Under the pieces are notes generated by a model. It ran no database searches. It was not told where the DNA came from and was given only the letters and a program-made list of their open reading frames with translations. The position numbers and the translations under genes are program-made. A DNA stretch of 64,000 bases from Haliclystus octoradiatus (lineage: Eukaryota; Cnidaria; Staurozoa; Stauromedusae; Haliclystidae): the NCBI GenBank assembly GCA_916610825.1, contig OU744454.1:14454336-14518335 (forward strand), in the 5' to 3' direction. This document shows, piece after piece, positions 9,694 to 21,215 of the stretch. Within the stretch, counting starts at the first letter, position 1. Every line of letters begins with the position of its first letter.

Positions 9694-12217
9694 TTATTTC
9701 TTTCCATTACGGCGACGAACCCAGATACGACGTCGACGGAGACTCCAACGGCGACGGCGTCTACCAAACCAAGGGTTTGGATCTGATTGATCTGAAACAG
9801 AAAACACTAATTAAATATTTGTGTATAAAATATATGCATACGCTTACAACTTATCCAATAGCTGTCAACTGAAATAATCAATTGTAATAATTTTATTAAG
9901 GCCACGAAGTATTCTCTATATTGAATGATTGTAAAAATTATTGTATGCATGTATTACTAATTGAAGGTGCATTAAAAGAAAGGCTATGATTTCTCATCAG
10001 TTATCGCTGAACCTGAAGTTTGAGGAAAGTATGATGCATAATGTTTCATTTTTTTTGTTTGGATTTATCATTTTCCACAAACCGGGTAAGCTTGCAGCTT
10101 TTTTTCACCGGGGTGGTTGGTTAAATTGGTTAGTAATTTGAAGCTTGTGTGCGTTTATAGCCGGATGCCCTTCCTGACGCCAACCTATAGTGCTCCGGCC
10201 AGGGATTGAACCTGAGACCCTGCGGGCCGTGGTCCAATGCTCTAACCACTACAGCAAGGCCGCAGTATGAGGCTCTTGTATAGTAAACTATTTTGTTCAA
10301 ACAAACCGTGACTTCTTTCATCTGGCATCTCATCTGAAATCAACAAGAAATTCAAAATAAAATGAGTATAGACTAAACTGATAAACAAATCTAATATACT
10401 GTGCTTGAATTTAAATAATTCCCCTATCAGTTTTGAAGGTGACTCCTCAAACTTCACAGCAGGTTTACCAATTAGTAAAAAACAAACATTAAATTAATGA
10501 ATCATTGTAAGCTATCAGATCGGTGCATGAATATTAATAATCTATTGATGATTATACTAATTGCCAGTATATAAAGTAGTAAATCTGAACTTAAGTATAG
10601 TAAAATTAAAATTGTGGTAGCAGTTATAAGATATTGCTAGATCAGTGTCTTCTGCCTGTCATAGATAATATAGAGAAGAAGATAATCATGCCGTTTAGAA
10701 GAAAGTCTTCGCACGTAGGACATCTGGACGTCTTCTATATAGACGCTATACATAGATGTGCCATTATTTTGGGGTATCATTTTGAAAGGATGAATGATAT
10801 ATTTGTCAATTGGAATTTGACAGGCAAATAAAGGAAAACTTACATACAGCCTAAATAAATTTTATTTATTGAGCTAAAGATACGCTATTAAACTAAATTT
10901 ACAAACAGCAAGTGAGGTTGCGCTAGCCACTTCCTTGGAATTTTGGCACCATTCTGGCAATGTGGGGTATCAATTTTCAATTTTGTAAATCTGCCTCGGA
11001 AACCAGAAACATTCCCGCTGCGAGACACCGAAATTGCATTTTTCATGCAAAATGCCAGGAAACGATATATATTTGCAATTTTGGGGTGCGGTATTTAGCA
11101 AAACCTGCATTTTGGGGGTATTAGTGGGATTTTCAAAATGTCATACCCCCGTACAAAAAGGTATTGAAGTATCCCTCTCCCCGGGGCGCAGAAAATAGGC
11201 ACTGAGATTTTGCTTAGTTAGCTGTTGCAATGCAAGCTTAATTTATTTAATTAAAGATTTGTATTAAGTTTCTAGGAAAAACTTTTCACATTCACACATC
11301 GGCCATGTTGGTGTGGCATAACAAGTACATGTTCAATTGTTCGTAGCTATCAAGCGTTTTTATTGCAAGTGAAAAAAAATAAATTTTACACAAAAACTCC
11401 TATTTAACAAGAAACTGTTGACTTAGAACGAGTGGAACAGAACCCGAAACAAAAAAATGCATTACCGATGAGTAAGATAAATTTGATTACCTAAATTGTC
11501 AGGGTCATCGTCAGCATCTTCGACATCCTCTTCATGTTCTCTATCATCTCGGCGATATGCTGAAATATAAATTATTTATCATGATTTAGGTGAGCATTGC
11601 TATAATCATAATAATGTTTGAATTTCTATTGAAAAGTTGAAACATGAGTAAGTTTGGATGCACACATGTTTATATATAAATGTGCTCTATGTTAGATACA
11701 ACCGAACGTAATAAGTAATAAGGAACAAAGATGAGGCAGAAGTCTTTCCCTTACGCTGAGTATGATTTGTATGTTGGCGATTTTCAGATGGTGAATGTTG
11801 TAGTACCATCATCTGAAGATCGTAATTAAAAGAGTGGAGTGAAGCTGCTAAGTAACTGTACGGTATTGTAATTTATTTCCTTTGAATGCTTCTCCGCCCG
11901 CTTCAGTTCCAATAATACAAAATTATGTTTTTGGCAAAGGGCACACATTTACCATAAAATAGGGCATTACAACGACACGATTTGATAAATAAAATGGAAA
12001 TCCTAGTTCAGAAACAAAGTCAACATTTAGAGGGATGACTTCGGAAATGGAACTCCGTTTTGAAATTAGAAAATCGGATTCCAGCTTGCACATTTATCAA
12101 TTTGGCCTACTGAAACAAGTCGATATTTGAGAAATTTCTGATATATAATAATAATGACTCACCAGCGATTGTTAACGCAACTCCGAAGAGAACCAGCATC
12201 AGTAAAGTCAGCTTCAT
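9694..12217 (-). CDS. RP1: secreted acidic-pro / Arg-Trp-rich peptide precursor (82 aa)
   Basis: The four coding exons are 12217-12163, 11559-11491, 10333-10307 and 9791-9694; all introns are phase 1. Exon 1 begins with ATG directly after TTTTCAG and encodes the signal peptide MKLTLLMLVLFGVALTIA, with donor GTGAGT. Exon 2 encodes the acidic pro part (AYRRDDREHEEDVEDADDDP). Exon 3 is a 27-nt microexon (DEMPDERSH) with donor GTTTGT. Exon 4 encodes DQSDPNPWFGRRRRR, WSLRRRRIWVRRRNGKK and then TAA: 12 Arg and 3 Trp in 32 residues, ending Gly-Lys-Lys, an amidation signal. The likely product is a secreted cationic peptide released from its acidic pro part, probably membrane-active or antimicrobial. 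The design, not proven homology, recalls the Hydra arminins. A SINE sits in intron 3. RP1 faces RP2 head to head across 8 kb. Confidence 0.82.
10105..10266 (-). mobile_element. tRNA-derived SINE in RP1 intron 3
   Basis: On the minus strand the element starts with GCGGCCTTGCTGTAGTGGTTAGAG, cut here as an A-box region (10240-10253). A B box GGTTCAATCCC follows (10203-10213), and then the tail block GTCAGGAAGGGCATCCGG (near 10163-10180), a motif I recognise from several metazoan SINE 3' ends. It lies only ~40 bp beyond the microexon donor. The frame at 10130-10333 that reads through both is an artefact. Confidence 0.7.
10900..11200. repeat. Repeat fragment in RP1 intron 2
   Basis: A GC-richer island with GGGGTATCAATTTTCAATTT and TCATACCCCC tracts sits in an otherwise AT-rich intron. 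The style recalls the GGGGTAAC / ACCCCCC repeat in intron 1 of RP4-RP6, though I cannot align them with confidence. No coding signal is visible. Confidence 0.3.
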
Positions 12218-12400
12218 CTGAAAATTGAAAAGTAAATTAAAAAATGATGAATACCTTGCATCCAGTTTCCATTATATGAATTAACTTATATCATATATGA
12301 TTAATTGGGCATGGCATATCAATCAGGAAATATCACTGTCCGATTTGAATATCAAATTCAAGTATATAATTAGCGCGAGATATTATGTAAAACATCTTAC

Positions 12401-12500
12401 CTTGAAATTTTCTGTCTTCTCAGTTCAACGAAACAACCACCTTACGGTCTTACCGCAGACTGATAATATATGTGGTATGTTTCTCTTTTTATATGCAGGA
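12401..12500 (-). promoter_or_regulatory. RP1 core promoter and non-coding first exon
   Basis: On the minus strand a TGCATATAAAAAGAG TATA box (12483-12496) is preceded by the conserved block ATGATCTCTCATCCTG. About 30 bp downstream begins a short leader that ends AAATTTCAAG at 12401 with donor GTAAGATG. The same block recurs before every RP gene. The transcription start is inferred from TATA spacing. Confidence 0.7.
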
Positions 12501-12539
12501 TGAGAGATCATCTAGTCAGATCATTGAAATGATTGTGCC

Positions 12540-13215
12540 CTATTCTACATTAAGTTTATATAGCCTTTTATTTGTCTAATACCTTTGTTCAGATCAGCTA
12601 TTCTATATAAGGTTTTGTTGTTGTCACTCCCCCAAACATTATATAATTTTGACAGGAAGACTTTTACTCATTGTTCAAAATAATATTTTCAAGGCACAGT
12701 ATTGACTGGCTTCGAGTCCCCCTTACTCTGATGTGCCGAGATTTCATAGTTGGTATGGGTCATTTACCAAACATATCAACATATTGTCATAAAAATAAGT
12801 GAGACCTGAAGCAAGTCAAGGTACAGTAGTAGGTTAACTGGATGTTAATGAAGCAAATATACAGATACATTGCACATCATTCCATCGATCCTTGCCGTGA
12901 TTATGATTCGATTGCTATAAATTATTATCTTGAACAATGTGAAAAGTCTTCCTGTCCAAAAATCTATGTTTAAAGGAGAGGCAAAAACAAAACATCATAA
13001 TGAATAGCTATTATGAACGCAAGTATGAGAGAAATAAAGCTTTATTTTTTTTGATGGAACGCGGCACAATAATTTCAATGAACGTGATCGTGATTCAATC
13101 ACTTTAAAATTATTATTATGAAAAATGTGTGAAAGTCTTCCTGTCTGAAAATTTATGTTTTAAGGGAGTACAAGGCAACAACAAAACATCACAATGAATA
13201 GCTATTGTATGAACA
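12540..13215. promoter_or_regulatory. Upstream repeat units of RP1
   Basis: Three diverged copies of the family's ~150-bp upstream unit lie here. One (about 12560-12700) has GACAGGAAGACTTTT and TTGTTCAAAATAAT. Two more, in the opposite orientation (about 12880-13030 and 13070-13210), have GTGATT...ATCAC, AAAGTCTTCCTGTC and GAATAGCTATT. The ETS-like core AGGAAG and GATA-type palindrome are shared with the other copies. Regulatory function is inferred from position and conservation. Confidence 0.5.
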
Positions 13216-13249
13216 AAGGTATAATACAAATAGAGGGTTTACAACGTGG

Positions 13250-14085
13250 CACAGTTATTTCAATAATCTGAATATATAGGTAAGCAGAATATTCAACAGG
13301 CTGCAGGGCGTCATGCGCAGTAGAACCCTGTCCCGTCTGATAATTTTGGCCACATCTGAAAACATCTCGCACTTTACTTCGTTTTGATTTGAATTTCAAA
13401 TTTTGACTTGACTTTGAGATTTCTTATGGCCAGAAAAAATGGCGGTCTTGTCGGAAATTGATGAGATTGAAGATTCAACATAAAGACTTTCGACAATCTT
13501 CATATATTATATTTTGTGTAGAAATGAAGTTCTTATCCTGCTCATCGTAGAATTCCAGTATAATTGATGTTTTCTTTGCTCGTCAACGCTGTTGATATAT
13601 AGATCTATAGCCCAATATAATGAGCTGAAAATGTAGACTTAATCATTATCAAGAGACGTTGGCTTCTTTTTATGTAGCTTGAAATTCGGACAGGGTAAGA
13701 TGTTTGAAGAATTAACATACAATAAGGTGTAACCTAACTCATCTTTCAATGGTTAGATTCCAATATCAAAAGTTTTTGATTCAAAACACGATTAGACAAA
13801 TAGCCTGACATTAAAAAGTAAGTTAGGAATTCTCAATCAACTAGGCCCAATAATGATAGTTCGCCTAATGAGTCACTGTTTATATTATAATGTGATATAT
13901 TTTGTCAACTAAAGTTGACATTGAAGGGTGAATAAAGGAAAGTTCTTGGCCTCCACTTACATTATAGACTTTTAAGTTGTAACTTGTAAGTGTAAGGCTG
14001 TAGCCTAAGCCTATAAATATTGTAGACTACAGCTGTAGTACATGATTAACTAACATGTATCTGTATGCCTCTTGCCTAGTGTGTT
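13250..14085. repeat. Left arm of a ~0.8-kb inverted repeat
   Basis: This segment matches 19455-20250 in inverted orientation over about 800 bp with scattered differences. Shared words include CAGGCTGCAGGGCGTCATGC, GTCAACGCTGTTGATATA and CCTAGTTGATTGAGAATTC. The arms enclose about 5.4 kb without genes and lie between the head-to-head RP1 and RP2 genes. They may be ends of a foldback transposon or traces of the inverted duplication that made the pair. Confidence 0.75.
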
Positions 14086-14400
14086 CATGTTCAATTCTCC
14101 AACAAAGGCCGGTGTATGTAACTTGTCTACAGGTGTGCTGCGCCAGATTGGAAAGTTTGCTGTTTGCGGGTAACATCTTGGCCGCGGCTGAAATTCCAGC
14201 TGCGCATTTCATAATTGTATCCGTATTTTGAAAGAAAATGAAATATTTTCCATGAAAATTTAGAAGTTATATTTAAAATGTGCCTACATATATCATCCAC
14301 CTGCGCAAAATTACACCACAATTTGGCTTTCAGCCGCACATTTTCCGAGAAAAAATACGATCTTGACCGCGCACAATGCATTCTTTCCAATCTGGGTGCT

Positions 14401-15084
14401 GCGTGCGTTTACAGGAAGTACTTCATAATCTATCACCTTTTTGACTACGACCTTCGCTTACGAACTTTAGCGTCTCGATGTTATGAAAAAAGTTCTTGCT
14501 TGGCTAAACTTGGCAGATTGTTGGGGACTTAATACTCAGGGCTTAATATAATATTTGATAAATATACTAATATTTTGATTATTAAACATTCATCATTTGA
14601 CCGCTAAATAATGATATTAATGACAACTATGACGTTTTATGACATTACTGTGTTATATACAGTATTAAACATATATACCAGTTTCAAATTAAAAATTTAA
14701 AACTTATTTTTACTGTATTTTTACTAATTTCAAAGCAATGTATGTGTCACATTGATGATATTGATACAGACTTAGATAAACATTTCAGGACTTTCTAACC
14801 TCTGCAAATAATTGCGTTTTTGTGTGATGGATTTCCTGCCAAATCAAGTTCAGCAATTTATGGAAAATTCTTAGCTATACGGCTCTACTTTTTAATCTGT
14901 TGATAAATTATTCAAGTCTGGAACTTGGTATCGAATAAAGTCCTTGTCAATTAAGACATGACAGCAACTGCCAAATTTAGCCAAGCCAGATCTTTTTCAT
15001 AACATCAAGACGCTAAAATTTGTAAGCGAAGGTCGTAGTCAAAAAGGTTACAGATTATGGCGTATTTCCTGTAAACGCACGCAA
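14401..15084. repeat. Inverted repeat with ~118-bp arms
   Basis: Arms 14401-14518 and 14968-15084 are inverted copies; both carry AAGTTTAGCC / GGCTAAACTT-type sequence, TAACATC(A/G)AGACGCTAAA and GTAAGCGAAGGTCGTAGTC. The ~450-bp middle is AT-rich and non-coding. A non-autonomous foldback element is likely. It is nested inside the larger inverted repeat. Confidence 0.65.
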
Positions 15085-17139
15085 GTTACAGACACCGAAT
15101 ATAGGCTATACAATAAATTTGGAAAAACAAAATTTGCCTAAATATTAACATTAATCTATGTAACAGATAAAGAGCAATTTGCCTATTTGGCAAAATTGAG
15201 CAATTTTACGTAATGTAGCATCTGAAGCAGCACCATGGTTAATTAAGGGATCACTCTTTTGGCCCACGAACAAAGAGTGATGTAATCATTTTAATAATCA
15301 TGTAACAAAACCTTTGTCTGGAACATCAATTATCTCTCATCAATTTCAAAACAACAATGATTTGTTTTCTAATTCAATGGGTCATTGCTTTTTCATTAAA
15401 TAGAATTTTAATGAAATTTGTTACGAATATCATTTAAAAATATAACGCCAAGAATTCAACATGTTTGCAATATTAGAAATATATAGTAAAAGTTACATCT
15501 AATTATAGCAAATCCCAAGCTGTTACTTTCTTTAATTTCTCAATTGAAGTTTCAATTACAGAGTATACATTTAAGTTGATTTTATGAAAAAATATTCAAT
15601 CTGTCGCAGCTCATCGCCATTTTCAAAACATATGTTCTAGTTTTTTGGCTAAAACCGTGGAGGTATATGTCTATATATAACTGCACACGTGCGGGTATAG
15701 ACCTATACCTGCACGCTTTTAGGGGTTGCCATGGAATTTTGTGGGTTGTCTTGACATAACTGCTAAACACGTGATACAAATCCACCAATCATGATACAAG
15801 TTTTTTTCAAGTGATTATTAATATGGGGTACCACAGGGCCAATTGGGGTGGAATATGTAAGGTGATTTGATGGTGTTTCGCTCTCCCTGGACTGCCCACA
15901 ACGTATTAAACTTCTATAAAATAAGGATAATTATTCAAAATAAGTCCAAAATACCAAAATATGACATTTTCATACAATGCAAATGGATGTCAAATCATTA
16001 TTTCGAAATAATATTTTTAATTTGCTGAGAATCCTTAGAAAATCAATAATAGGAAGAATTTAAACCATAAGGACTAGGTTGTCAATGTAAACCCGACCGT
16101 ACTGGCATAATGTGAACTACAGATTGCCTGAGCGTTGTGACCATCGGAAATGAAGGACCAATATACCTTCAAATTGTAGCACTTATTTCTATAACCTGTG
16201 CCTACAGGTTCAGATGTACAGGCAGGACAGGCTAAGTCTTACGTAACACTAATATTAGTTACCTCAGGAAAGCGACCACCTATAATCAATATAAGCGAGA
16301 CAACAATATTGGATCAATGTGTTACTTATACATTTACTGGTAAGCCATACATACACCAGATGAAATATCAAGTAACTATTCCTAATAAGGCGCCAGGTAT
16401 ATCTGACTATACATATCGACATTTCTATAGATTACCTCAGCAAAGTGGCCGTCTGAGATAAATATTTAATTATCAACTAGGTATCCGTAACCAAATGATA
16501 ACAAAGCAACCATTATAAGATAGCTGTATAACATATCTAGGGTTTAAGTATCCTATACACCAGACTTCAAAAGTAAAGGGACATTGTGACAACTATATGA
16601 CGCTGCACAGTATATAATGTGGGACCGCTGGTGAGATGAATACCTCAATGAATGAATATAGACATTAATTGAGTCTACGATCTGAGAAATTTCTTGTGCT
16701 GCAAATCAAACCAACGTCATTCTCACGTTTTGTTGTGGAGAGATAACATTAGAGTTTATGAGTGGGAAAACTGCTTTGGCGACGCATCAGCATTGTAATA
16801 TTGTGAGGAGCGGTAATGGCAATCCCTGCTCCCATGAGGTCAATAGACAGCTATTTTAATCAGTGTTGTTTAATAAGAAGACTTAGAGGTAGTAGCCTCT
16901 ACTGAGTCTACTCCATGGAACTGAGAGTTGCGGTAAACAGGCAAGAGAAACTTCTTACAAAAAAGTGTCCCATATTCCCAAATAGCAAAAGGTCAATCAG
17001 TTGCTAGTTTGAGTTGCGTGATTGGATTTAATTGTTCGTGCTAACTTAGTAACTCGTAAGGAGACAGTAACATGTTGCGCTGATCGAAACATGAATCACA
17101 GCTTGACAAAGATATCAAGTCCGATAACCTGCTATAAAG
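15085..17139. other. Gene-free stretch
   Basis: Only short frames without domains (for example 15582-15788 and 16198-16461). No terminal repeats are recognised. The sequence looks like old transposon-derived spacer. Confidence 0.4.
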
Positions 17140-19315
17140 GTTAATGGTTATCACTATAAAGCAGCCACCTGTCCACAGTGGTCATTCTTGGTTTGTCTAA
17201 ATAGTATTTTCTATTGAAACGACCCTGCTTATAAAGGCCACCTGCATATAGCTTTGTCAATTTATCTACCTATCATAGATGGTTGTCATATACAGGTTTC
17301 ACTGTGTAGTCAAACATTCCTGAGATAGTATTTAGTTCTTAGTTCATTTTGAAATTTATCGAGTTTCGTCAATTTACGAGAGTTGTAGTAAACAGAAGTA
17401 AATGAGAATTCCCAGTGTACTTACTTGCCTTTAGAATTACGAATTGCTAGAATTTATAGGTATAGCTGGAACAAAGTGAGAAACTGTAAAGTAAAACTCA
17501 GAATGAAATCATGATATACTTTATCATTCAAGTTTCAACTAAATATATCTTTAGATTGGATGCAGATTACAGACTGTTAGTCTCGTCAATATGTAGAAAC
17601 TCCGATCGGATGCACACCTTTACTCTTGACTGTATCTGATAAATCTGATCTGATTAAATTTGTGAAAGAGTAGGGCTATAAAATTAAAAATCTTCCTTCT
17701 TTCACCTTTTTTAAATCCAGAATAATTATACAGTGCATGTAATCATATTTAGGAAAGGTATGTTTCTTCTTCTACAAATTAGAAAAAACCTGTGCTACTG
17801 TAAAAACTTAATGCTCTGAATAAATTATGATTATTGACAATGATGATTCTACAAATTTGATGTTATTATAAATTAAATACCTGCACAGAATGTGATTGGC
17901 TGAATCCGATGCGAATATCATTATCTGATTCATGTTTGCTGAATCCTATCCAGTGATCATGAACTGAGAATAAATGTACTAGGCTCGATCTGTGCTCAAT
18001 TTTGGATTCGGACTATGAAATTATTTAGCGATGATAATGAAAAGAAGAAATTGAAAGCATAACCTGTCAAAGATATTGTGATATTCTGTTTCTACACATC
18101 TAAATAATGCCATCATCGACTCTCAATAACTGAACTATTGTGTACAAGGAAATAATTTAGCTACTGTACTTAATTAAATATGTAAATCATATCTAAATGT
18201 GTAAGTATCTTATATTATCTTTGATGAATTAGAATTTTGATATTTGTGTTACTTATGGAGAATGCTGTAGCCTCATTAGTGTGTTTGTATATAGGGTTAA
18301 CAACGTAATCATTAATTAAATATTGTATTGGTTGACACGTTTTCCCCATGCAAGACTACCAATTGATGATAATGAATAGGCATGACGGCTCTACAACATG
18401 CATCGCATGTAATTGACTGTATTCTAGTTTGTCGAAGATTCCCTTTACCCTAATCCGTATTTAGGTTATATGAAAAGGAGCAATCGTCCAATCGTCTCTT
18501 CTCGAATTGAGAAGATATAACATTGATCAGCTATACTAAAATTCTACAAATATCAGGATAAGAACTTAACACAGTCACACACACAAAATATCTTATATGA
18601 TGATTGTCCAAAGTCTTTGAGGATCTTGCTAAATCACTTTCTTGTGGCGTTGTTATTTACATTTCTGCTAAAATTCAAAGTTCGTAATTTTATGCATTGT
18701 TTATTACTCTATGCTTCATTTCGACTCTTTGTCTCGCTTAAGTAGTTTCTTCCTTGCCTCCCGCAACTTAAATTTTACCTAAATGCACCAAAGGGTTGAC
18801 CATCAATCTTTATGTTGAATCCCTCAATCAATGTCAATAAGTAAGGTCAATTAGTTCATGTTACAAGAATGAAATTTACAAAAGCATAATGTAGGCTACT
18901 ACTGTATAGAGATAGATATCCAACCAACCAAGCATCTATGTCAGGACTCATCAACGGATATACACAAAAATTAGACATCTACCTGGAAAATGTTAATATA
19001 GAGGGTCATAGCCTACTTTGAACAATGACTTCTGGTGGTCTGATATTACTGCGTGGAGTTGAGGGCCGTTATGGAATGGGGTTAATATTACTGCTCCTTC
19101 GTTTTTCTGTTTGAAACTATCATGCTACTACAGTGAAACCTGTATATAGCAGCCAACTACAAGAGGTAGATAAATTGACAATTATAGACAGGTGGCCTTT
19201 ATATACAGGGTTGATTCAATAGAAAATACTATTTTAGATATATCAAGACTGACCACTATAGACAGGTGGCCGCTATATAGAGGTGACCGTTATAACAGAT
19301 TTGACTGTATTCTAT
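17140..19315. mobile_element. Probable DNA transposon with sub-terminal repeats
   Basis: The left part (17150-17305) carries AGCAGCCACCTGTCCACAGT, ATAAAGGCCACCTGCATATA and ACAGGTTTCACTGTGTAG. The right part (19128-19315) carries the complements: ACAGTGAAACCTGTATATAG, GACAGGTGGCCTTTATATA and GACAGGTGGCCGCTATATAG. This pattern of inverted ends packed with a repeated GGTGGCC word is typical of hAT-like or related non-autonomous DNA elements. No transposase frame is visible between. Exact ends and target duplication are uncertain. Confidence 0.5.
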
Positions 19316-19454
19316 CTTAAAACCACGGTGGACCATAAATCAGAAATTTCGCAGTTACCACGTTCGCAATAGCTGTTAAACATGTTAAGCTATACTATGG
19401 TGGAACACTTTATCAGAAGACATTTGATTTGATTTAGCTCTTTAACAGTCCACA

Positions 19455-20250
19455 CACACTAGGCAGCCAGACTAGGCACATAGATCTATATGGCTCTACA
19501 GGTTAGTTAATCATGCACTACACTATTTATACACTTAGTACAAAGCTATATGTAAGTGGAGGCCAGGAAATTTATTTTATTCACCTTTCAATGTTAACTT
19601 AAGTTGACAAAATATATCACATTATAATATAGACAGTGACTCACTAGGCGAGCTATCATTATTGGGCCTAGTTGATTGAGAATTCCTTAGAACTTACTTT
19701 TTAATGTCAGGCTATTTGTCTAATTGTGTTTTGAATCAAAACCTTGTGATAATGAAATCTAACTATTAAAAGCTGAGTTAGGTTACACCTTATTGTATGT
19801 TAATTCTTCAAACATCTTCTCTTACCCTGTCCGAATTTCAGGCTACATAAAAAGGAGCCAACGTCTCTTGATAATGATTAAGTTACTCTACATTTTCAGC
19901 TCATTATTGGGCTATAGATCTATATATCAACAGCGTTGACGAGCAAAGAAAACATCAATTATACTGGGATTCTACGATGAGCAGGATAAGAACGTCATTT
20001 CTACACAAAATATATTATATGACGATTGTCGAAAGTCTTTATGTTGAATCTTCAATCTCATCAATTTCAGACAAGACCGCCATTTTTTCTGGCCATAAGA
20101 AATCTCAAAGTCAAGTCAAAATTTGAAATTCAAATCAAAACGAAGTAAAGTGCGAGATGTTTTCAGATGTGGCCAAAATTATCAGACGGGACGGGGTTCT
20201 ACTGCGCATGACGCCCTGCAGCCTGTTGAATATTCTGCTTACCGAATATA
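19455..20250. repeat. Right arm of the ~0.8-kb inverted repeat
   Basis: This is the inverted partner of 13250-14085. It stops next to the MITE at 20252, close to the RP2 core promoter. On the RP1 side, ~750 bp of upstream repeat units lie between the arm and the core promoter; they are missing here. Confidence 0.75.
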
Positions 20251-20251
20251 T

Positions 20252-20917
20252 AGCCCTTTTCACACTACACACATTTAACCCGGGTTCGACCCAGCTACGC
20301 TAACCCGGGTTAGTTTTGTTTTGTTCACACTAGCTCTTGTGAAACAAGGTCAAACTAGGGTCAGACTAATGTACATAAAAGGTTCCGAATTCACGTTAAA
20401 TTAATAATTCTTATTTCCTTCATATTAAAAACAAGATCCGATAAAAGCTTTCAAAATTTCCAGAAATGATTTACATTTCAAAAAAAGAAGCTGTTCTGTT
20501 TAGATAAAACCATTTTGAAAAATCGTGTTTACTGGCTATTTCAGCATTACTGAACTATACAACATAAATTAAAAATAATTTCAGAAATTATTGATCATGA
20601 TATTCTTTTATACTTTCTCGACTTGAAACTGTCGAAATTTGATGTTCAATAACCTGTTTTAGAATCATGTTTATATCATCTAGTGCTACTGTTCATGCGC
20701 GTGTAAAAATCTAACCCGGGTTCGACCCTAGTTAGCATTCAAACTACAACTAACCCAGGTCGAACCCACTTTAAGTAGGGCGAACCCACCTCATGAAAAT
20801 GGGTTAAAACTAACCCGGGTTAGCGCTGTTAACCCGGGTTAGTTGAATTCACACTACTCACTTGTAACCCGGGTTAGCGTTAACCCGGGTTAAAAGTGTG
20901 CAGTGTGAAAAAGGGCT
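20252..20917. mobile_element. MITE with AACCCGGGTT-rich ends
   Basis: A 666-bp element with inverted ends AGCCCTTTTCACACTACACA and the complement AGCCCTTTTTCACACTGCAC, flanked by a 3-bp TAT duplication (20249-20251 and 20918-20920). Both ends contain runs of the palindrome AACCCGGGTT or close variants. There is no coding sequence. A 3-bp T/A-rich target fits PIF/Harbinger-type MITEs. It sits within ~20 bp of the RP2 TATA region. Confidence 0.8.
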
Positions 20918-21013
20918 TATTATCTCTCATTCTGCAAATAAAAAGAGAAGCGCAATACGTAGATTATTAGTCTGTTTTTGGTTTCTTGAACTGAAAGGAC
21001 AGAAAATATCAAG
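20918..21013 (+). promoter_or_regulatory. RP2 core promoter and non-coding first exon
   Basis: The conserved block TATTATCTCTCATTCTGC is followed by a TATA-like CAAATAAAAAGAG (about 20935-20947). A leader follows that ends ATATCAAG at 21013, with donor GTAAGATG. The MITE directly upstream has replaced the usual repeat units. Confidence 0.65.
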
Positions 21014-21215
21014 GTAAGATGTTTACATAATGCCTCATGCTAAATATATACTTGAATTTGATATTCTTATTTGACAACGATACTTCTGATTGATATACCA
21101 ATTAATCAAGAAAGCTACATATTATCTTCTATTATAATGTTAGTTAATTTATATTCTTGAAAACTCAATGCAATGTTATTTATATAATTTTCTTGATTTA
21201 CTTTTCAATTTTCAG

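Noticed and set aside
9672..9872. Plus-strand frame over the RP1 last exon
   Set aside because: It is the antisense shadow of exon 4; splice sites and the shared last-exon pattern fix the minus strand. The same applies to frames at 31769, 60715 and 25817.
10130..10333. 67-codon minus-strand frame starting MRCQMKEV
   Set aside because: It reads the RP1 microexon in the wrong frame and runs on into a SINE.
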